Positions 14,002-14,961 of a stretch of 14,961 bases of DNA are shown in pieces; position 1 is the stretch's first letter, and every line of letters begins with the position of its first letter. The stretch lies in contig CAYVOX010000075.1 of NCBI GenBank assembly GCA_964453035.1, forward strand, positions 1 through 14,961, in the 5' to 3' direction. The DNA is from CAYVOX01 sp964453035 (GTDB taxonomy: Bacteria; Chloroflexota; Anaerolineae; Anaerolineales; Anaerolineaceae). The notes under the pieces were generated by a model that saw only the letters and a list, made by a program, of their open reading frames with translations, was not told the origin of the DNA and did not search any database. Position numbers and translations under genes: made by a program.

Positions 14002-14880
14002 TTAAAACGCACCGTTCCTGGCAACCAGAATGGCGCCAATTACCCCCAGCATCAAGGTGATGGCAATGTAGCTGTTGATGTTGAAGAAAGCCAGGTTGAT
14101 TTTTGAGAGGTCATCCGGCTTAACCAGGCTGTGTTCCCAGGCGAGAAAACCCGCTGTGATAAGCAGCGCTAGCCAGTAGGGCCAGGCCAGCCCCATCACC
14201 CATCCCAATCCAACCAGCAGGAGCATCATCACGGCATGGCACGCTTTAGCCAGGGTAAGGGCAAAGGCAGCTCCGCGCTCCGCGGGGATGCTGTGCAGGC
14301 CGTACTGGCGGTCAAAGTCGATATCCTGGCAGGCATAAAGCAAGTCAAAGCCACCAATCCACAGGGTGACGATCGCTAATAGCAGCCACGCGGGCAGGTC
14401 TTGCAGCGTAAAAAGCGATCCGCGCACCGCCACCCAGGCGCCCACCGGCGCCAGCCCATCGGTAAAGCCGAGGATGAAGTGCGACATGCTGGTGAAGCGC
14501 TTGGTGTAGGAATAGCCGACAAGGAAACCAGCCGCGACGGGCAGCAGGATGAGCGGCAGAGGTCCCAGCAGCCCTGCAGCCAGGATGAGCAATGCACCTG
14601 AGAGGATCGTGCCCACCCACGCGGTGCGCATGGAGGTAGCGCCGGTAACCAGCGGGCGCTGGTTGGTGCGAGGGTTGCGGGAATCCCACCAGCGGTCAAT
14701 GATGCGGTTGAGCGCCATCGCCAGGGTGCGCGCAGCTGCCATTGCCAGGGTAATCCACAGGAACTTCCACCAGCCAGGCCAGCCGTTGGCAGCCAGCAAC
14801 ATGCCCAGGTAGGCAAAAGGCAGGGCAAAGATGGTGTGCTCAAATTTGATCAGCTCAAGGAAGCGGCGAACGGCTTTCAT
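14002..14880 (-). CDS. UbiA-family polyprenyltransferase
   Basis: A 292-residue membrane protein with about eight or nine helices. The first Asp-rich motif is N58-R-I-I-D62-R-W-W-D66, and the second is D186-I-D-F-D190 in YACQDIDFD. Between them lies Y123-S-Y-T-K127, and FNINSY is near the C-terminus. It attaches a prenyl chain to an aromatic acceptor for quinone synthesis, with Mg-diphosphate held by the two Asp motifs. The sequence is of the type annotated 4-hydroxybenzoate polyprenyltransferase or MqnP (futalosine menaquinone route). The latter would suit an anaerobe, but the acceptor cannot be read from sequence. ATG at 14880 is preferred to one at 14916: it gives the usual N-terminus and starts 5 nt after the upstream stop. 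It converges on the nucleotidyltransferase gene with a 4-bp gap. Confidence 0.9.
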   Translation of the reverse strand: MKAVRRFLELIKFEHTIFALPFAYLGMLLAANGWPGWWKFLWITLAMAAARTLAMALNRIIDRWWDSRNPRTNQRPLVTGATSMRTAWVGTILSGALLILAAGLLGPLPLILLPVAAGFLVGYSYTKRFTSMSHFILGFTDGLAPVGAWVAVRGSLFTLQDLPAWLLLAIVTLWIGGFDLLYACQDIDFDRQYGLHSIPAERGAAFALTLAKACHAVMMLLLVGLGWVMGLAWPYWLALLITAGFLAWEHSLVKPDDLSKINLAFFNINSYIAITLMLGVIGAILVARNGAF

Positions 14881-14885
14881 ACAGG

Positions 14886-14961
14886 CTACTTTTTCTCCAT
14901 CCACGGACACCACCACTTTTCAAGCGCATCCACCGAGAAGTACAAAATCATGCCCAGCAGG
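14886..14961 (-). CDS. C-terminal end of a probable ABC-transporter permease (partial)
   Basis: Only the last 24 codons and the TAG stop are inside the window. They read LLGMILYFSVDALEKWW followed by CPWMEKK, the end of a membrane helix and a short charged tail with E-K-x-x-x-P-W. This resembles the C-termini of SsuC/ThiX/TauC-type permeases, but the identification rests on a very short stretch. The stop lies 5 nt before the prenyltransferase ATG, so the two genes are probably in one transcript. Confidence 0.45.
   Translation of the reverse strand, partial: LLGMILYFSVDALEKWWCPWMEKK

Noticed and set aside
14881..14916. Upstream ATG for the prenyltransferase
   Set aside because: It would overlap the end of the preceding gene and add a charged stretch not typical for the family; ATG at 14880 is better placed.

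Overview
The window is a stretch of moderately GC-rich bacterial chromosome. Several features point to an Anaerolineae-like member of the Chloroflexota: the DHH-CBS-tRNA nucleotidyltransferase fusion, tRNA genes with no encoded CCA, a small two-helix membrane protein ending in a 'LEENTR' segment, and paired MerR/cobalamin regulators. This placement is inferred from gene families; no ribosomal RNA is present to confirm it.

Layout. (1) 1-770: two coupled PII-like cyclic-di-AMP receptor paralogs, then a possible structured 3' region and a strong terminator. (2) 795-1325: tRNA-Cys and tRNA-Gly on the minus strand, each with its own good promoter. Each is followed by partial, T-arm-containing copies of its own 3' end carrying an 18-19 nt palindromic insert. 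This is the most unusual part of the window. (3) 1358-3949, minus strand: a small membrane protein with its own promoter; a 578-residue protein whose C-terminal half resembles AMP nucleosidase/nucleoside phosphorylases; and a 115-residue protein with two Asp-box motifs. (4) 4086-5884: a GarR-type reductase converging on an RlmI-like methyltransferase, with 2 bp between the stop codons. (5) 6003-11257: two tandem CarH/LitR-type regulators (MerR DNA-binding domain plus B12-binding domain). The second leads a tight cluster with an MFS exporter, an SRPBCC protein and a CrtI-like FAD oxidoreductase. (6) 11325-13997: an 890-residue DHH + 2xCBS + tRNA nucleotidyltransferase, probably translated from a leaderless transcript. 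(7) 14002-14961, minus strand: a UbiA-family prenyltransferase and the last codons of a probable ABC-transporter permease.

How the parts may work together. The CarH-type proteins carry the signature residues of AdoCbl-dependent light-sensing repressors. They sit directly upstream of a CrtI-like oxidoreductase, a possible lipid/isoprenoid-handling SRPBCC protein and an exporter, which suggests a light- or B12-responsive pigment or lipid module. TNTACA motifs overlap the promoter of the first regulator, and part of that site recurs upstream of the second, which suggests autoregulation and cross-regulation. Neither tRNA gene encodes CCA, so the cell must add it enzymatically; the 890-residue protein is a candidate for all or part of that job. 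The tandem regulators and the tRNA 3'-end repeats are the items most worth a second look.
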